Origin: Oscillospiraceae bacterium
Lineage (GTDB): Bacteria; Bacillota; Clostridia; Oscillospirales; Oscillospiraceae
Direction of reading: 5' to 3'
DNA length: 64,000 bases
Assembly: GCA_030625685.1 (NCBI GenBank)
Contig: DAOUQJ010000009.1
Span: forward strand, 1 to 64,000
Shown here: positions 29,596 through 39,713 of the stretch, one piece after another
Layout of the letters: each line of letters starts with the position of its first letter
How positions within the stretch are numbered: the first letter of the stretch is position 1
Notes under the pieces: model-generated
The model's input: only the letters and a program-made list of their open reading frames with translations
Database searches by the model: none
Told to the model about the DNA's origin: nothing
Translations under genes and position numbers: made by a program

Positions 29596-30426
29596 TTAGT
29601 TAGTAGCATTATTGCGTGAGAGACCTTCACCTAACATAGAAAAGCCTAAAATCATCAACACAATCACTAGTCCAATAAAGATGGCATAATACGGTGCACT
29701 AGTCAAATAAGACTGCGCCTCCGCTAGCATTCCTCCCAAAGAAGTATCCGGTTTCTGTACACCCACACCCAGATAACTCATGCTCGCCTCTGCCAACACT
29801 GCATTATTAAAGCCAATAGAGATAGTTGGAAGTAATACCGAAATGGTATTTGGCAAAATATGATAGAATATGATTCTAGCATGCCCTGCACCCATTAGCT
29901 TTGCTGAATATATATAATTCAAATTCCTTTGTCTTGCTACTTCTCCTCGCACAACTCTGGCAAAGCTTGGAATGAATAGTATCCCCAATATTAATATAAT
30001 CTGATATTTTCCTCGACCTAACAGCATAACCATAACAAGTGCTAAGAGCACACTAGGAAACGCTGTAATTGAATCACAAACGCGCATCAACACAATATCT
30101 GCCATTCCACCAAAATATCCTGTCAGAGAGCCAATTAAAGTGCCAATAATGCAACCAATGAGCACAACGCATGTTGCTATCAGCAACGTATTTCCTGCGC
30201 CCTCCATGACACGAGAGAAAATATCTCTCCCCAAATGATCCGTGCCAAACAAATGCAAAAAAGAAGGGGCGTTCAGTTTTGCTGTAGCGTCCATTTGCGT
30301 CGGGCTATAAGGCAACCAAACTGTACTGAGACAAATGAGAAAAACCAAAGCTCCAGTTATCACACTACCTATGCGAAAAAACACATTCTTCCCTTGAAAA
30401 ATAGACGATATTCCTTTGTTTTTCAT
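29596..30426 (-). CDS. ABC transporter permease (OppC/DppC-like)
   Basis: FLHLFGTDHLGRDIFSRVMEGAGNTLLIA; EASMSYLGVGVQKPDTSLGGML; start placed at MKNKGISS. Confidence 0.92.
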   Translation of the reverse strand: MKNKGISSIFQGKNVFFRIGSVITGALVFLICLSTVWLPYSPTQMDATAKLNAPSFLHLFGTDHLGRDIFSRVMEGAGNTLLIATCVVLIGCIIGTLIGSLTGYFGGMADIVLMRVCDSITAFPSVLLALVMVMLLGRGKYQIILILGILFIPSFARVVRGEVARQRNLNYIYSAKLMGAGHARIIFYHILPNTISVLLPTISIGFNNAVLAEASMSYLGVGVQKPDTSLGGMLAEAQSYLTSAPYYAIFIGLVIVLMILGFSMLGEGLSRNNATN

Positions 30427-30454
30427 AGCAAAGTTCCCACTTTCTTCGTCTACT

Positions 30455-31387
30455 TCAATCAAGACGCACTCGAGGATCAATATATTGCACCAGTATATCT
30501 GCGAGAAAATTCACAGTGACCACCCAAGTAGCTAATAAAACCACAATGGCTTGAACCACCAAAAAATCCCTACTGGCAATTGAAGCAATCAGCAATCTGC
30601 CAATGCCTGAAATCGCGAAAACTTGTTCAATAATAATACTTGCCACAACCATTTCGGCTGCTGAGACCGCAATAAACACAACAACTGGCAAAATGGCGTT
30701 TTTAAGTGCATGTTGCCGAAGTGCACTACCTCTGCTGTGCCCTCTACTATACGCTGTTTTGATATAATTTTTATCCATTTCATCCAATAGAGAAGTCCTC
30801 AACAATTTCACTGTCATTGAAATGCGAGAAATGGCAATCGACAAAGCAGGCAAAATCATAAATAATATCAACATCCAGAAGTTCTCACTATAATGTAAGG
30901 AAAACTCTGGAGGATATATTGTTAGCGTTACACCAAATAGTAAAATTCCTAAAAACACAGGTGGTATAGACATAAACACTTGATTCAAAACTGTCATAAA
31001 ACGATCAAATATACCACCTGCATGACGTGCTAAGAAAATTCCAATCGGAATTGAAAACGTTACTGTCATCGCACATGCCAACAGAATTAAAGTTGCTGAA
31101 ATGGGCAGTTTTTGAGCAATCATTTCATTCACAGGCATATCATAAACATATGAATTTCCCATATCACCCTGCAGAAAATTCGACAACCATTCAAAATATC
31201 TAACGAAAACAGGACGATTTAGCCCCATCTGTTCTTTCATTATCGCAATCTGCTCTGGAGTTGCATTCGTACCAAGACGACTTGTCACAACATCAGCAGG
31301 TATCACTTGAAACGCTAAGAAGGCAAGAAGCGAAACTATGAACAATGTAATAATGAGAGTAAACAATTTTTTAGTAAAATATTTCAT
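30455..31387 (-). CDS. ABC transporter permease (OppB/DppB-like)
   Basis: MGLNRPVFVRYFEWLSNFLQGDMGNSYVY; RTSLLDEMDKNYIKTAYSRG. Confidence 0.93.
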   Translation of the reverse strand: MKYFTKKLFTLIITLFIVSLLAFLAFQVIPADVVTSRLGTNATPEQIAIMKEQMGLNRPVFVRYFEWLSNFLQGDMGNSYVYDMPVNEMIAQKLPISATLILLACAMTVTFSIPIGIFLARHAGGIFDRFMTVLNQVFMSIPPVFLGILLFGVTLTIYPPEFSLHYSENFWMLILFMILPALSIAISRISMTVKLLRTSLLDEMDKNYIKTAYSRGHSRGSALRQHALKNAILPVVVFIAVSAAEMVVASIIIEQVFAISGIGRLLIASIASRDFLVVQAIVVLLATWVVTVNFLADILVQYIDPRVRLD

Positions 31388-31407
31388 CTTCTTGCCTCCT
31401 ATTTCGA

Positions 31408-32967
31408 TTAATTCACATATGCAATGTTAGACAAGTCCATTACATATAGTGGGTAAAACTGATAGCCACTAATGGTGTTTTTCATCACCAAAAAGTCAGC
31501 CATATCTTGAATATACACATTTGCTGCTGTTTCTGATAGTATTGCTGCTGCATCCTTATATAGTTGCGTGCGCACTACATCATCTGTTGTGCTTTTTGCT
31601 TCTTGAATTAATGCGTCATATTCTTGATTGTTATAATTGATCATATTTTTTCCATCAGTACTTACCCAACGATTGAGGAGTGCCCCTGCAGTCAAAGTTG
31701 TTGCATCAAAACCAATAACCGTGGTTTCATAATCACGTTCATTGTAGACCTGGCTAAGCCAAGTGCTCCATTCAACTAGTTCCAAATTCACTGTAACGCC
31801 AACACGTCCTAGCTGTTCTGCCATTACCTCCGCCACATTCACGTGTGGAGTATAGTTGCTTGGCACCGTAATTGTCATCGTAAATCCATCTGGATATCCA
31901 GCCTCAGTCAAAAGCGCTTTTGCTGTATCAGGCTCATATAGATAGGCATCCGCTAAGCTCTCATCAAAGTACTTTCCAAATGCAGGATAAATTGATGTAC
32001 CAAGCTTAGTGCCATGACCGTCAGATGTGATTGCTTGAATTTCATCAACATCAATCGCGTAGCAAAGTGCTTTTCTGACAAGTTCATTGTCAAATGGTTC
32101 TTTTGCATGGTTGAGATATAACGCTTGTACCAAATTCATGGTGCCCTCAACCACATTATACTCATCTTCATTGATTGTACGAACTTGGTCAATGGTCAAA
32201 TGGGTTGCCATATCCAAAGTCCCTGCATGAAGAGCAGACATCATTGTCGCTGAATGCTCATAGATTTTAAATGTCACTCTATCCACTTTTGCAGTTTCAC
32301 CCCAGTAGTCAGCAAATTTCTCTAACACTAAACTGTCTTGAGCTGTACGGGAAACAAACTTAAATGGTCCTGTACCGATTGGATGCGTGCTTTGCTCCGT
32401 ATAGTCTTGTGGGGTAATGTAGATAGAAGCAAAATAGCTAAGCATATCTGCATTCGCTTCATTCAAATGTATAATAACAGTATTCTCTCCTGCTGTTTCA
32501 ATATCTTCCACAAGAGAAAATGCCACACCCAAGGCAGTATCTACCGTGGTTGCAGCACAGGTTTCAAAGGAATACGCGACATCATCCGCTGTTACTGCAG
32601 TCCCATTGTGAAACTGCACATTTTCACGAAGTGTAAATGTATAGGTGCGACCATCTTCTGATATTTCAGGAAGTTCCTTCGCAACCGCTGGAATAAAGTC
32701 ACCGTCTTTATTGGGCTTAACTAAGCCTTCATAGACATTAAATAATACCTCTCTGGTTCCTGCCGCTGTCATTTGATAGGGGTCAAGACTATCTCCTAGG
32801 TCTTGAGCAATGCCAACTACAATTTCTTGGTCGAGGCTAAGCTCCTCGGAAAAGCTACTTTCGTCGCTATTGGGTTCCTCAACTGGTTTCGTGTCATTGC
32901 AAGCACAAAGTACAGCCACCATACATAAACCCAATAGGAAAAGGGTAATTTTGCGTAATTTGAACAT
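31408..32967 (-). CDS. ABC transporter substrate-binding lipoprotein (SBP family 5)
   Basis: MFKLRKITLFLLGLCMVAVLCACND lipobox; YTFTLRENVQFHNGTAVTADDVAYSFE. Confidence 0.93.
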   Translation of the reverse strand: MFKLRKITLFLLGLCMVAVLCACNDTKPVEEPNSDESSFSEELSLDQEIVVGIAQDLGDSLDPYQMTAAGTREVLFNVYEGLVKPNKDGDFIPAVAKELPEISEDGRTYTFTLRENVQFHNGTAVTADDVAYSFETCAATTVDTALGVAFSLVEDIETAGENTVIIHLNEANADMLSYFASIYITPQDYTEQSTHPIGTGPFKFVSRTAQDSLVLEKFADYWGETAKVDRVTFKIYEHSATMMSALHAGTLDMATHLTIDQVRTINEDEYNVVEGTMNLVQALYLNHAKEPFDNELVRKALCYAIDVDEIQAITSDGHGTKLGTSIYPAFGKYFDESLADAYLYEPDTAKALLTEAGYPDGFTMTITVPSNYTPHVNVAEVMAEQLGRVGVTVNLELVEWSTWLSQVYNERDYETTVIGFDATTLTAGALLNRWVSTDGKNMINYNNQEYDALIQEAKSTTDDVVRTQLYKDAAAILSETAANVYIQDMADFLVMKNTISGYQFYPLYVMDLSNIAYVN

Positions 32968-33121
32968 TTTATCTTCTCCTTCAACTGCCATATAGACAGT
33001 GTAACAACAAAATTCACTTCTCCCATTATTAAATTGTCTTCTGCATTGTACATTGCTTTGAATAAAAATACAAGAGAAAGTTTGCGAAAAAAATCACTTT
33101 ATCAGATAATTTGACAAAAAC

Positions 33122-33149
33122 AAAAGGACAGGTTATCACCCTGTCCTTT
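33122..33149 (-). terminator. Terminator after the pspC-like gene
   Basis: AAAGGACAGG-GTGATAA-CCTGTCCTTTTG. Confidence 0.75.
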
Positions 33150-33170
33150 CAAGTTTAAAACTGTAATTCT

Positions 33171-33362
33171 TTAATCCAATACTGATTCATTGGGAATAAT
33201 AAGCGCTGCAACTAGATACCCTAGAAGCCCAACACCTGAAAACAATAAAAATGCAAATATCAGCCGAATAATCGTCGCATCAACATTAAAGTATTTTCCA
33301 ATCCCTGCGCAAACACCGAATAACATTCGATTATCCCACGGACGCACCAATTTCTTTTCCAT
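33171..33362 (-). CDS. PspC domain-containing protein
   Basis: MEKKLVRPWDNRMLFGVCAGIGKYFNVDATIIRLIFAFLLFSGVGLLGYLVAALIIPNE. Confidence 0.92.
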   Translation of the reverse strand: MEKKLVRPWDNRMLFGVCAGIGKYFNVDATIIRLIFAFLLFSGVGLLGYLVAALIIPNESVLD

Positions 33363-33517
33363 TACACTCCCTCATTTCATTAGAAATAGTATTTAAGATA
33401 TTATACTTCATCAACACTCACTTGACAAGTAAGATATTTCTTCACAAAAACTTGTTTTATCATTTCTTTATTTATGATATACTGCAATAATCAGATTATC
33501 CATCGGAGGAACTCAAC

Positions 33518-34384
33518 ATGAAACGTATTGTCACGCTACAAGATATCACCTGTCTTGGTAAATGTGCCTCAACTGTCGCCTTACCAATCATTTCTTCCAT
33601 GGGTGTAGAAGCTTCTGTGATTCCCACATCTCTCCTATCAATGCATACTGCCTTTGATGATTTTTATATTCATGACCTGACGCATTGTATGGAACCAATT
33701 ATCAAACAATGGGAAAAAGAAAATTTTCATTTCGATGCCATCTATACAGGTTACCTTGGTTCTTTAAAACAAGTTGAACATATTTCCAATCTTGTAGACA
33801 ACTTCAAAACAGAAAATACGTTGTTTTTCATGGATCCTGTTTTGGGTGACCATGGAGAATTATATACAGGATTTGATACTCACTTCGCCAAAGAAATGGC
33901 AACACTCTGCTCAAAAGCCGATATTATCACACCCAATTTGACCGAAGCATGTTTTCTTTTAGATCGTCCTTATCCAACAACTCCTCCTTCTGAGGCTTTT
34001 ATCAAAGAACTTCTCTATGATTTAAGTAAATTAGGTTCTAAAACTGTCATTTTAACTGGCGCAACCTTTCATGAAGATCTCCTTGGGGTCGTTGCTTATG
34101 ATGCAATTTCTGAAAAATATTTTGAATATTTTAATCAAAAAGTAGATAGTCAGTTTCACGGCACTGGTGATATATTTGCCTCCGTGTGTGTTGGCGCTTT
34201 GACACGCGGACTTCCACTCCCGAATGCAATTAAACTAGCTGTCGACTTCACCTCAGCTAGCATTGAGCACACCTTAATTGACCCTAACCGTCGTTGGTAC
34301 AGCGTCAACTTTGAAGAAGCTATTCCAATGCTAGTCAATCGAGTGCAAGCAGAAACGAATTCACTGTCAAACAACACTCTATAA
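33518..34384 (+). CDS. Pyridoxamine kinase (pyridoxal kinase family)
   Basis: QDITCLGKCASTVALPIISSMGVEASVIPTSLLSMHT; PVLGDHGELY; FHGTGDIFASV. Confidence 0.9.
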   Translation: MKRIVTLQDITCLGKCASTVALPIISSMGVEASVIPTSLLSMHTAFDDFYIHDLTHCMEPIIKQWEKENFHFDAIYTGYLGSLKQVEHISNLVDNFKTENTLFFMDPVLGDHGELYTGFDTHFAKEMATLCSKADIITPNLTEACFLLDRPYPTTPPSEAFIKELLYDLSKLGSKTVILTGATFHEDLLGVVAYDAISEKYFEYFNQKVDSQFHGTGDIFASVCVGALTRGLPLPNAIKLAVDFTSASIEHTLIDPNRRWYSVNFEEAIPMLVNRVQAETNSLSNNTL

Positions 34385-34390
34385 TGTTAT

Positions 34391-34427
34391 AAAACGCCAC
34401 CTATTTATGCAAATAGGTGGCGTTTTC
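34391..34427. terminator. Intrinsic terminator
   Basis: AAAACGCCACCTATTTATGCAAATAGGTGGCGTTTT. Confidence 0.85.
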
Positions 34428-34454
34428 ATTTTTATATATGCTTTTATCTATATT

Positions 34455-35306
34455 TCATTTCTGAATGGGTGTAACAACATAACTGTGTTCAAAAAATTGT
34501 TTCAAATAATTACACGCCTGCTCTGCTTTTTCAAGTTCTTTAAATAAGGCAAATACACTAGGTCCACTTCCACTCATACATACACTATCAGCTCCATTAT
34601 CGAACATTTTGTTCTTAACATTCAAGATGACTGGATATTTTCTGCAAACCCCCTCTTCAAAAACATTGATTGTACTTTTACAAATTGTTGTATAATCGCC
34701 TTTTTTAAGTGCATTTACCATTTGTTCTGTATCTGGCCGATTCTGAATTGTATCCACCTGCAATGACTCATAAGCTTCTTTTGTTGAAACAGAGACATTT
34801 GGTGTACATAATACAACATAACAATCAGCAAGAGACTCAATAGGCTGCAAAATTTCACCCATGCCCGTAGCGTTAGCGCAACCGCCCATGATGCAAAACG
34901 GAATATCTTTTCCAATATCCTCTGTCATTTTCATCATTTCATTCACACTTAAGTTAAGATCATACAAAAGATTCAAACCCATCATCGTTGCAGCACCATC
35001 ACTACTTCCGCCAGCTAACCCTGCCATCACAGGTATTCTCTTCTGTATTTCTATGGATACTCCTCCATCGATCATATGAAGCGTTCTTTCTGCCACTTGA
35101 TAAACAATGTTGGTTTGATCTGTCGGAACATCATCATTGTCACAAATCACTTCAATACCTTTGGGGATTTTTTTTAGTATTACATCATCAAACATACTCA
35201 CTTGCTGCATAACCATTTCTACATTATGATATCCTATTTCGTTCTTTCGCAACACATCTAACGTTAAATTGATTTTTGCATATGCCTTCATTACAACTTC
35301 ATTCAT
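34455..35306 (-). CDS. ispE: 4-diphosphocytidyl-2-C-methyl-D-erythritol kinase
   Basis: KAYAKINLTLDVLRKNEIGYHNVEMVMQ; IPVMAGLAGGSSDGAATM; MSGSGPSVFALF. Confidence 0.95.
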   Translation of the reverse strand: MNEVVMKAYAKINLTLDVLRKNEIGYHNVEMVMQQVSMFDDVILKKIPKGIEVICDNDDVPTDQTNIVYQVAERTLHMIDGGVSIEIQKRIPVMAGLAGGSSDGAATMMGLNLLYDLNLSVNEMMKMTEDIGKDIPFCIMGGCANATGMGEILQPIESLADCYVVLCTPNVSVSTKEAYESLQVDTIQNRPDTEQMVNALKKGDYTTICKSTINVFEEGVCRKYPVILNVKNKMFDNGADSVCMSGSGPSVFALFKELEKAEQACNYLKQFFEHSYVVTPIQK

Positions 35307-35419
35307 ACATATCCCCCAAATACTTTTCTCAAAACAGTAGAATCTTAAATCTAATTCTACTATATCGTTTCACCAATGGAAAAGCAACCTATACCAATTT
35401 CTTAAGTTATCAAATTCAT

Positions 35420-35460
35420 AAAACACGCAGCAAGCATATCATATGCTTGCTGCGTGTTTT
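35420..35460. terminator. Intrinsic terminator
   Basis: AAAACACGCAGCAAGCATATCATATGCTTGCTGCGTGTTTT. Confidence 0.85.
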
Positions 35461-36044
35461 CATATATTCTGACAAAACAGCCCATGTTCTGTACAGTAAA
35501 AATAAATATTCTGCATTCCTCTCATTGGAAAACGCAACGCCATCTCCCATTCAGGATATTGCTTTATCATTTCAATTTTTTCCTTGCTAGCTTGTGCTAC
35601 AAATGAAATATAGTGCTCTTTTGTCATATCATGTTTCATTGTAACATACTTTTCTCCATCAATATGCTCAACTATTAAGGTATGTGTTTCATCAGGCTTC
35701 TGCGCAAATTGTGGCTGCAATTTTTGATCACAACAAATAATCCCTGTTTCATTTGATGCCAATATAATGTTAGAACAGTACGGACAAACATAAAACCGAG
35801 TTCCATCCATTCTTCCACTCCTACGCGCTTTCTTCTCTATTTTTCCACTGAGCAGAACATCCACACTCACTGAAAAAATATCAGCAAGCTCAGACAATAG
35901 CGAAATATCTGGAAGTCCTTCTCCTCTTTCCCATTTGCTGACGGTTTTATCGCTAATTTGCATCTTTTCAGCTACTTGCTTTTGTGTGAAATTGTTTTCC
36001 TTTCGCAAATTGGATAATAGCACTCCAATCTTTTGATTATCCAT
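35460..36044 (-). CDS. XRE-family HTH regulator with a Cys-containing C-terminal domain
   Basis: IGVLLSNLRKENNFTQKQVAEKMQISDKTVSKWERGEGLPDISLLSELADIFSVSVDVLLSG; CPYC...CC. Confidence 0.9.
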   Translation of the reverse strand: MDNQKIGVLLSNLRKENNFTQKQVAEKMQISDKTVSKWERGEGLPDISLLSELADIFSVSVDVLLSGKIEKKARRSGRMDGTRFYVCPYCSNIILASNETGIICCDQKLQPQFAQKPDETHTLIVEHIDGEKYVTMKHDMTKEHYISFVAQASKEKIEMIKQYPEWEMALRFPMRGMQNIYFYCTEHGLFCQNI

Positions 36045-36107
36045 AAACTCACCTCAATACGCATGATACTACATCTAATTTAGATGTACAATCAACGCTT
36101 AGTAGAG

Positions 36108-36812
36108 TTATTGAATTTTACTTTTCTCTTGACGCTCTCTTTCGGCTTGAGAAACACGTAGGTAATTTGGCTCTAACATTGATCCTGTTATTGTTTTTCC
36201 TAACTTCGCATTCTCCAATGCTAAACGCGCAACTCCCCAAGCTTGCTGAAAACGAAGATTCTCTGGTGCTAGTCTCACCTTAATTCCTTTGTCTTTTAAA
36301 TATTCATAGCATACCTCAGCACCATCGCCTAAAAGCCATTGTGTCTTCGTGTTCTCTTGCAATTCCATTGCCAAGTCGTCCAACGAAATTGGGCGATCTT
36401 CTGTGATCCGAATTACACTCCCATCTTGGCTTTTGAATCTGGCATTATACACTTGACCACGTCTTGCATCCATAACTGAACATAGATCTCCATCTATCAT
36501 AGACATATTCCACGCCATAGACTCTAAAGTCGAACATGCTACACAAGAGATGTTTTTTGCCCATGCAAAACCTTTTACCATAGATACCCCAATTCGAAGT
36601 CCCGTAAAGGATCCAGGTCCAATTGCAACTGCGAGCAAATCTATATCATCCAAATTCATTGATAGGGATGACAGTAAAGAGTTAACCATTGGCAACAGTG
36701 TTTGACTATGTGTCAAACCCGTTTGCTGATAAGTTTGTCCAATCAAATGTTCATCTTCACAAATCGCAACTGATGCAGAGATTGCCGATGACTCTACCGC
36801 TAGTATTTTCAT
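36108..36812 (-). CDS. tsaB: tRNA t6A biosynthesis protein TsaB
   Basis: MKILAVESSAISASVAICED...AVAIGPGSFTGLRIGVSMVKGFAW. Confidence 0.93.
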   Translation of the reverse strand: MKILAVESSAISASVAICEDEHLIGQTYQQTGLTHSQTLLPMVNSLLSSLSMNLDDIDLLAVAIGPGSFTGLRIGVSMVKGFAWAKNISCVACSTLESMAWNMSMIDGDLCSVMDARRGQVYNARFKSQDGSVIRITEDRPISLDDLAMELQENTKTQWLLGDGAEVCYEYLKDKGIKVRLAPENLRFQQAWGVARLALENAKLGKTITGSMLEPNYLRVSQAERERQEKSKIQ

Positions 36813-37231
36813 TCAGATACTCCTTCAATCGTAATCACACGTTCATTCTCTTTGCTACCTCTACGAATATCGACATAGATGCACCCATCAATCGCGCCTT
36901 GAATGTTTTCACTCCATTCAACTGCACAAACTCCACCACGATTCAAATAATCTTCCCATCCAATGTCAAATAATTCATCTTCATCAGCGAGCCGATACAT
37001 ATCAAAATGAAATAACGGCAGTCGCCCTCCTTCATATTCATTGACAATGGTAAACGTTGGACTTGTTACTCTTGATTCAATTCGCAATCCAGCTGCCAAA
37101 CCACGTACAAAGGCTGTTTTCCCTGCTCCTAAATCTCCTGTAAAAGCGACAATACTTCCCGCATTCAATAACTTGGCTAGCTCTTTTCCAATATTCTCTG
37201 TTTCCATTTCACTTCTTGAATATCGTATCAT
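36809..37231 (-). CDS. tsaE: tRNA t6A biosynthesis ATPase TsaE
   Basis: GSIVAFTGDLGAGKTAFVRGLAAGL; TSPTFTIVNEYEGGRLPLFHFDMYRL. Confidence 0.94.
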   Translation of the reverse strand: MIRYSRSEMETENIGKELAKLLNAGSIVAFTGDLGAGKTAFVRGLAAGLRIESRVTSPTFTIVNEYEGGRLPLFHFDMYRLADEDELFDIGWEDYLNRGGVCAVEWSENIQGAIDGCIYVDIRRGSKENERVITIEGVSE

Positions 37232-37358
37232 GACTTTGTCTTCCTATCTTAATCATAAACTTGATTTTTTGACTAACTTTCAAGATTTTTGGTCATAGTG
37301 TATTGTATCAGTAATATCGCACATATTTCAATAGTATACATACACTTTTAATAGAAAG

Positions 37359-38507
37359 GTGATTTCATTGAAAAAACACCCTTTGCCCTTTTCAATTCAT
37401 AAACCCGATATTCCTTTGCTATGTATTTGCATGTTAGCCAATTTTTTTGGACTAATCTTACTACTCAGTGCCACACGGTATAGCGCTAATCTCCATCACA
37501 CAATCACAAAGCAGGCAATAGCGTCTGTTTTGGGTATTCTTTGTTATTTTGTGTGCACTTTTATCAATGTGGAACAAATTGTATCCCGATACTATCCCCT
37601 TATTGTAATCTTGAGCATTTCACTTTTATTACTTCTTATCCCATTTGGCAATGCAGACAACACAGGTAACAGAAGTTGGCTTAATATTCCCCATACTCCA
37701 TTTAATCTGCAGCCAGCAGAAATTGTTAAAATATTTTTTGTATTACTTTTAGCATTACAGTTTTCCAGATTATCTCAAAAACGTTCCGTAAGTCATCCTT
37801 TTTCAATTATACAAACAGGTTTTCATACACTCTTTTTTTGTGGATTAATCTATTTCGTGTCCTCTGATATGGGAATGGTCCTAATGTTTCTTTCCATCTT
37901 CCTCTTAATTGCTTGGGGGGCAAATGTTCATTATTTATGGTTTGTCTCTGCTGTCACCACAATCATTCCCATCGCCTATTTTGCATTTTCATATATTCCT
38001 CAATATATCCGCTTGCGCTTTTTAATTCTATTTGATCACTCAATTGACCCCTATGGAAAAGGATTTCAGCAATTACGCAGCCTTGATGCTATAACATCAG
38101 GTGGTTTGACAGGACAAGGCTTTCTAAAAGGAATACAAACCCAAAGTAAAATGTCATCCTCTCTTCCCGCCAGACACAGCGATTTCATCTTTTCTGTAGC
38201 AGGAGAAGAATTTGGCTTGTTGGGTGCAATGCTCATCATACTGTTGCTTTCTACCCTCGTATTTCGTTGTCTTTGGATTTCCAAGAAAAGTTCTACAGTT
38301 TTCGGAACATATATTGTCATCGGTTTTGGGGGTATGATTGCAACACAAACCATACTAAATATAGGAATGTGTTTGTTTCTAGCACCAGTAATAGGTTTGA
38401 CGCTTCCATTTTTAAGCTATGGTGGCTCTTCGCTCATCAGTTTATATATTGCCATGGGATTTGTTTCAAATATTCATGGCAGAAATCAAGTAATTTCAAA
38501 GGATTAG
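37359..38507 (+). CDS. FtsW/RodA/SpoVE family peptidoglycan glycosyltransferase
   Basis: NRSWLNIPHTPFNLQPAEIVKIFFVLLLA; PARHSDFIFSVAGEEFGLLGA; LPFLSYGGSSLI. Start probably a TTG (ttgaaaaaacac). Confidence 0.92.
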   Translation: MISLKKHPLPFSIHKPDIPLLCICMLANFFGLILLLSATRYSANLHHTITKQAIASVLGILCYFVCTFINVEQIVSRYYPLIVILSISLLLLLIPFGNADNTGNRSWLNIPHTPFNLQPAEIVKIFFVLLLALQFSRLSQKRSVSHPFSIIQTGFHTLFFCGLIYFVSSDMGMVLMFLSIFLLIAWGANVHYLWFVSAVTTIIPIAYFAFSYIPQYIRLRFLILFDHSIDPYGKGFQQLRSLDAITSGGLTGQGFLKGIQTQSKMSSSLPARHSDFIFSVAGEEFGLLGAMLIILLLSTLVFRCLWISKKSSTVFGTYIVIGFGGMIATQTILNIGMCLFLAPVIGLTLPFLSYGGSSLISLYIAMGFVSNIHGRNQVISKD

Positions 38508-38538
38508 TATTCCTTGTATAGTTTATTTTTGTATTGAC

Positions 38539-38566
38539 TATACTAAATTATACTAAATTATACTAA
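38539..38566. repeat. Tandem 10-bp repeat (tactaaatta), -10-like
   Basis: ta-tactaaatta-tactaaatta-tactaa just upstream of the SLH gene RBS. Confidence 0.85.
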
Positions 38567-38591
38567 CTCTTATAATAAGGAGGTTTCTTCC

Positions 38592-39620
38592 GTGAAATTT
38601 ACTTTCCCCTTAAAAAAATTGTGGTTATTTTTGCTTATCTTGTCCATCTTAATCACACCTGTGCAAGCCTTTATTCTTGGCACAACCGAAGACTTAGATG
38701 AATTTAACAGTTATCCTGAAAATACCGAGCCAATTTCAGAAGAAAACTTTAGTCCCGTTGCACAAAATTCATCTTATGAAACCTATCGAAACATTGCCTT
38801 CCGTGGCGACTTTGCAGGAGTTGACCCAGAAAACGATTCACTCATCTTTCGTGTTATCAAACACCCTGCACGCGGATCGATTTCCATTTCAGAAGAAAAT
38901 CCAAAACAGTTTATCTATACGCCTTACGAAAATAAATGTGGCAAAGACAAATTCACTTATATCGCTGAAGATTCTTTTGGCAACGTTTCAAAACCAGCTA
39001 CTGTTAAAATTAAAATTCAAAAGAATAAATCTAAAGTACATTATGTTGATATGGACGATAATCTCGCACATCGCGATGCCATTCGTTTAGCCGAAGAAGA
39101 TATTTTCGTAGGTTATCAACTTGCAGGAAATTATTTTTTTGAACCTGATAAAACAATCAGTCGAGCTGAATTTTTAACATTGACGATGAATGCGTTAAAT
39201 GTTGATTTATTGGATGATGCAACATCATCTGGGTTTTACGATGAAGAACCTATTGAAACATGGGCAATGCCTTATATTGCAACCGCACTTTACACCGATA
39301 GCATCATGGGATCTTTTTCAGCAGAAGGCAAAGCAACTTTTGAAGCGCAACGCCCCATCACTTATAGTGAGGCTGGCGTAATGCTAAATCGTCTCTTAAA
39401 ACTCTCTGATGTCTCTTCGAACAGCAAAAATAAAAATGAAAGCACTCCCGCTTGGGCTTTGCAATCATTTTCTAACTTAGAAGCAGTCGGTGTATTAAAT
39501 ATAGCAGAAGTTCAGCCAACTGCTTATCTTACAAAGGCAGAAACTGCCACTTTGCTAGCCTCAGCACTTGATGTCATAGAATTCCGTGAAAAATCAAACT
39601 GGTTTAACTTTTTTTCCTAA
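38592..39620 (+). CDS. Secreted S-layer-homology protein with an N-terminal Ig-like domain
   Basis: Signal peptide; GVDPENDSLIFRVIKHPARGSISI...NKCGKDKFTYIAEDSFGNVSKPATVKIKI (cadherin/Big_9-like); SLH-like FEPDKTISRAEFLTLTMNAL. Confidence 0.85.
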   Translation: MKFTFPLKKLWLFLLILSILITPVQAFILGTTEDLDEFNSYPENTEPISEENFSPVAQNSSYETYRNIAFRGDFAGVDPENDSLIFRVIKHPARGSISISEENPKQFIYTPYENKCGKDKFTYIAEDSFGNVSKPATVKIKIQKNKSKVHYVDMDDNLAHRDAIRLAEEDIFVGYQLAGNYFFEPDKTISRAEFLTLTMNALNVDLLDDATSSGFYDEEPIETWAMPYIATALYTDSIMGSFSAEGKATFEAQRPITYSEAGVMLNRLLKLSDVSSNSKNKNESTPAWALQSFSNLEAVGVLNIAEVQPTAYLTKAETATLLASALDVIEFREKSNWFNFFS

Positions 39621-39639
39621 GAAAGATTTTTCTAATATT

Positions 39640-39677
39640 ACGCCACCCCCAATTACTACTTGTAATTGGGGGTGGCG
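39640..39677. terminator. Intrinsic terminator / strong hairpin
   Basis: CGCCACCCCCAATTAC-TACTT-GTAATTGGGGGTGGCG. Confidence 0.7.
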
Positions 39678-39713
39678 TCCATACTCACTGAATTGCAGTT
39701 TGTATTTTGAAAG

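Noticed and set aside
28055-32967. Possible nickel-specific (NikABCDE) assignment of the ABC transporter
   Set aside because: The SBP family 5 sequence does not let me separate peptide, nickel or other ligand specificity by eye; kept as generic Opp/Dpp-type.
38541-38560. Tandem tactaaatta as a start of a CRISPR or larger satellite
   Set aside because: Only about 2.6 units of 10 bp with no spacers; more consistent with a promoter-region microsatellite.
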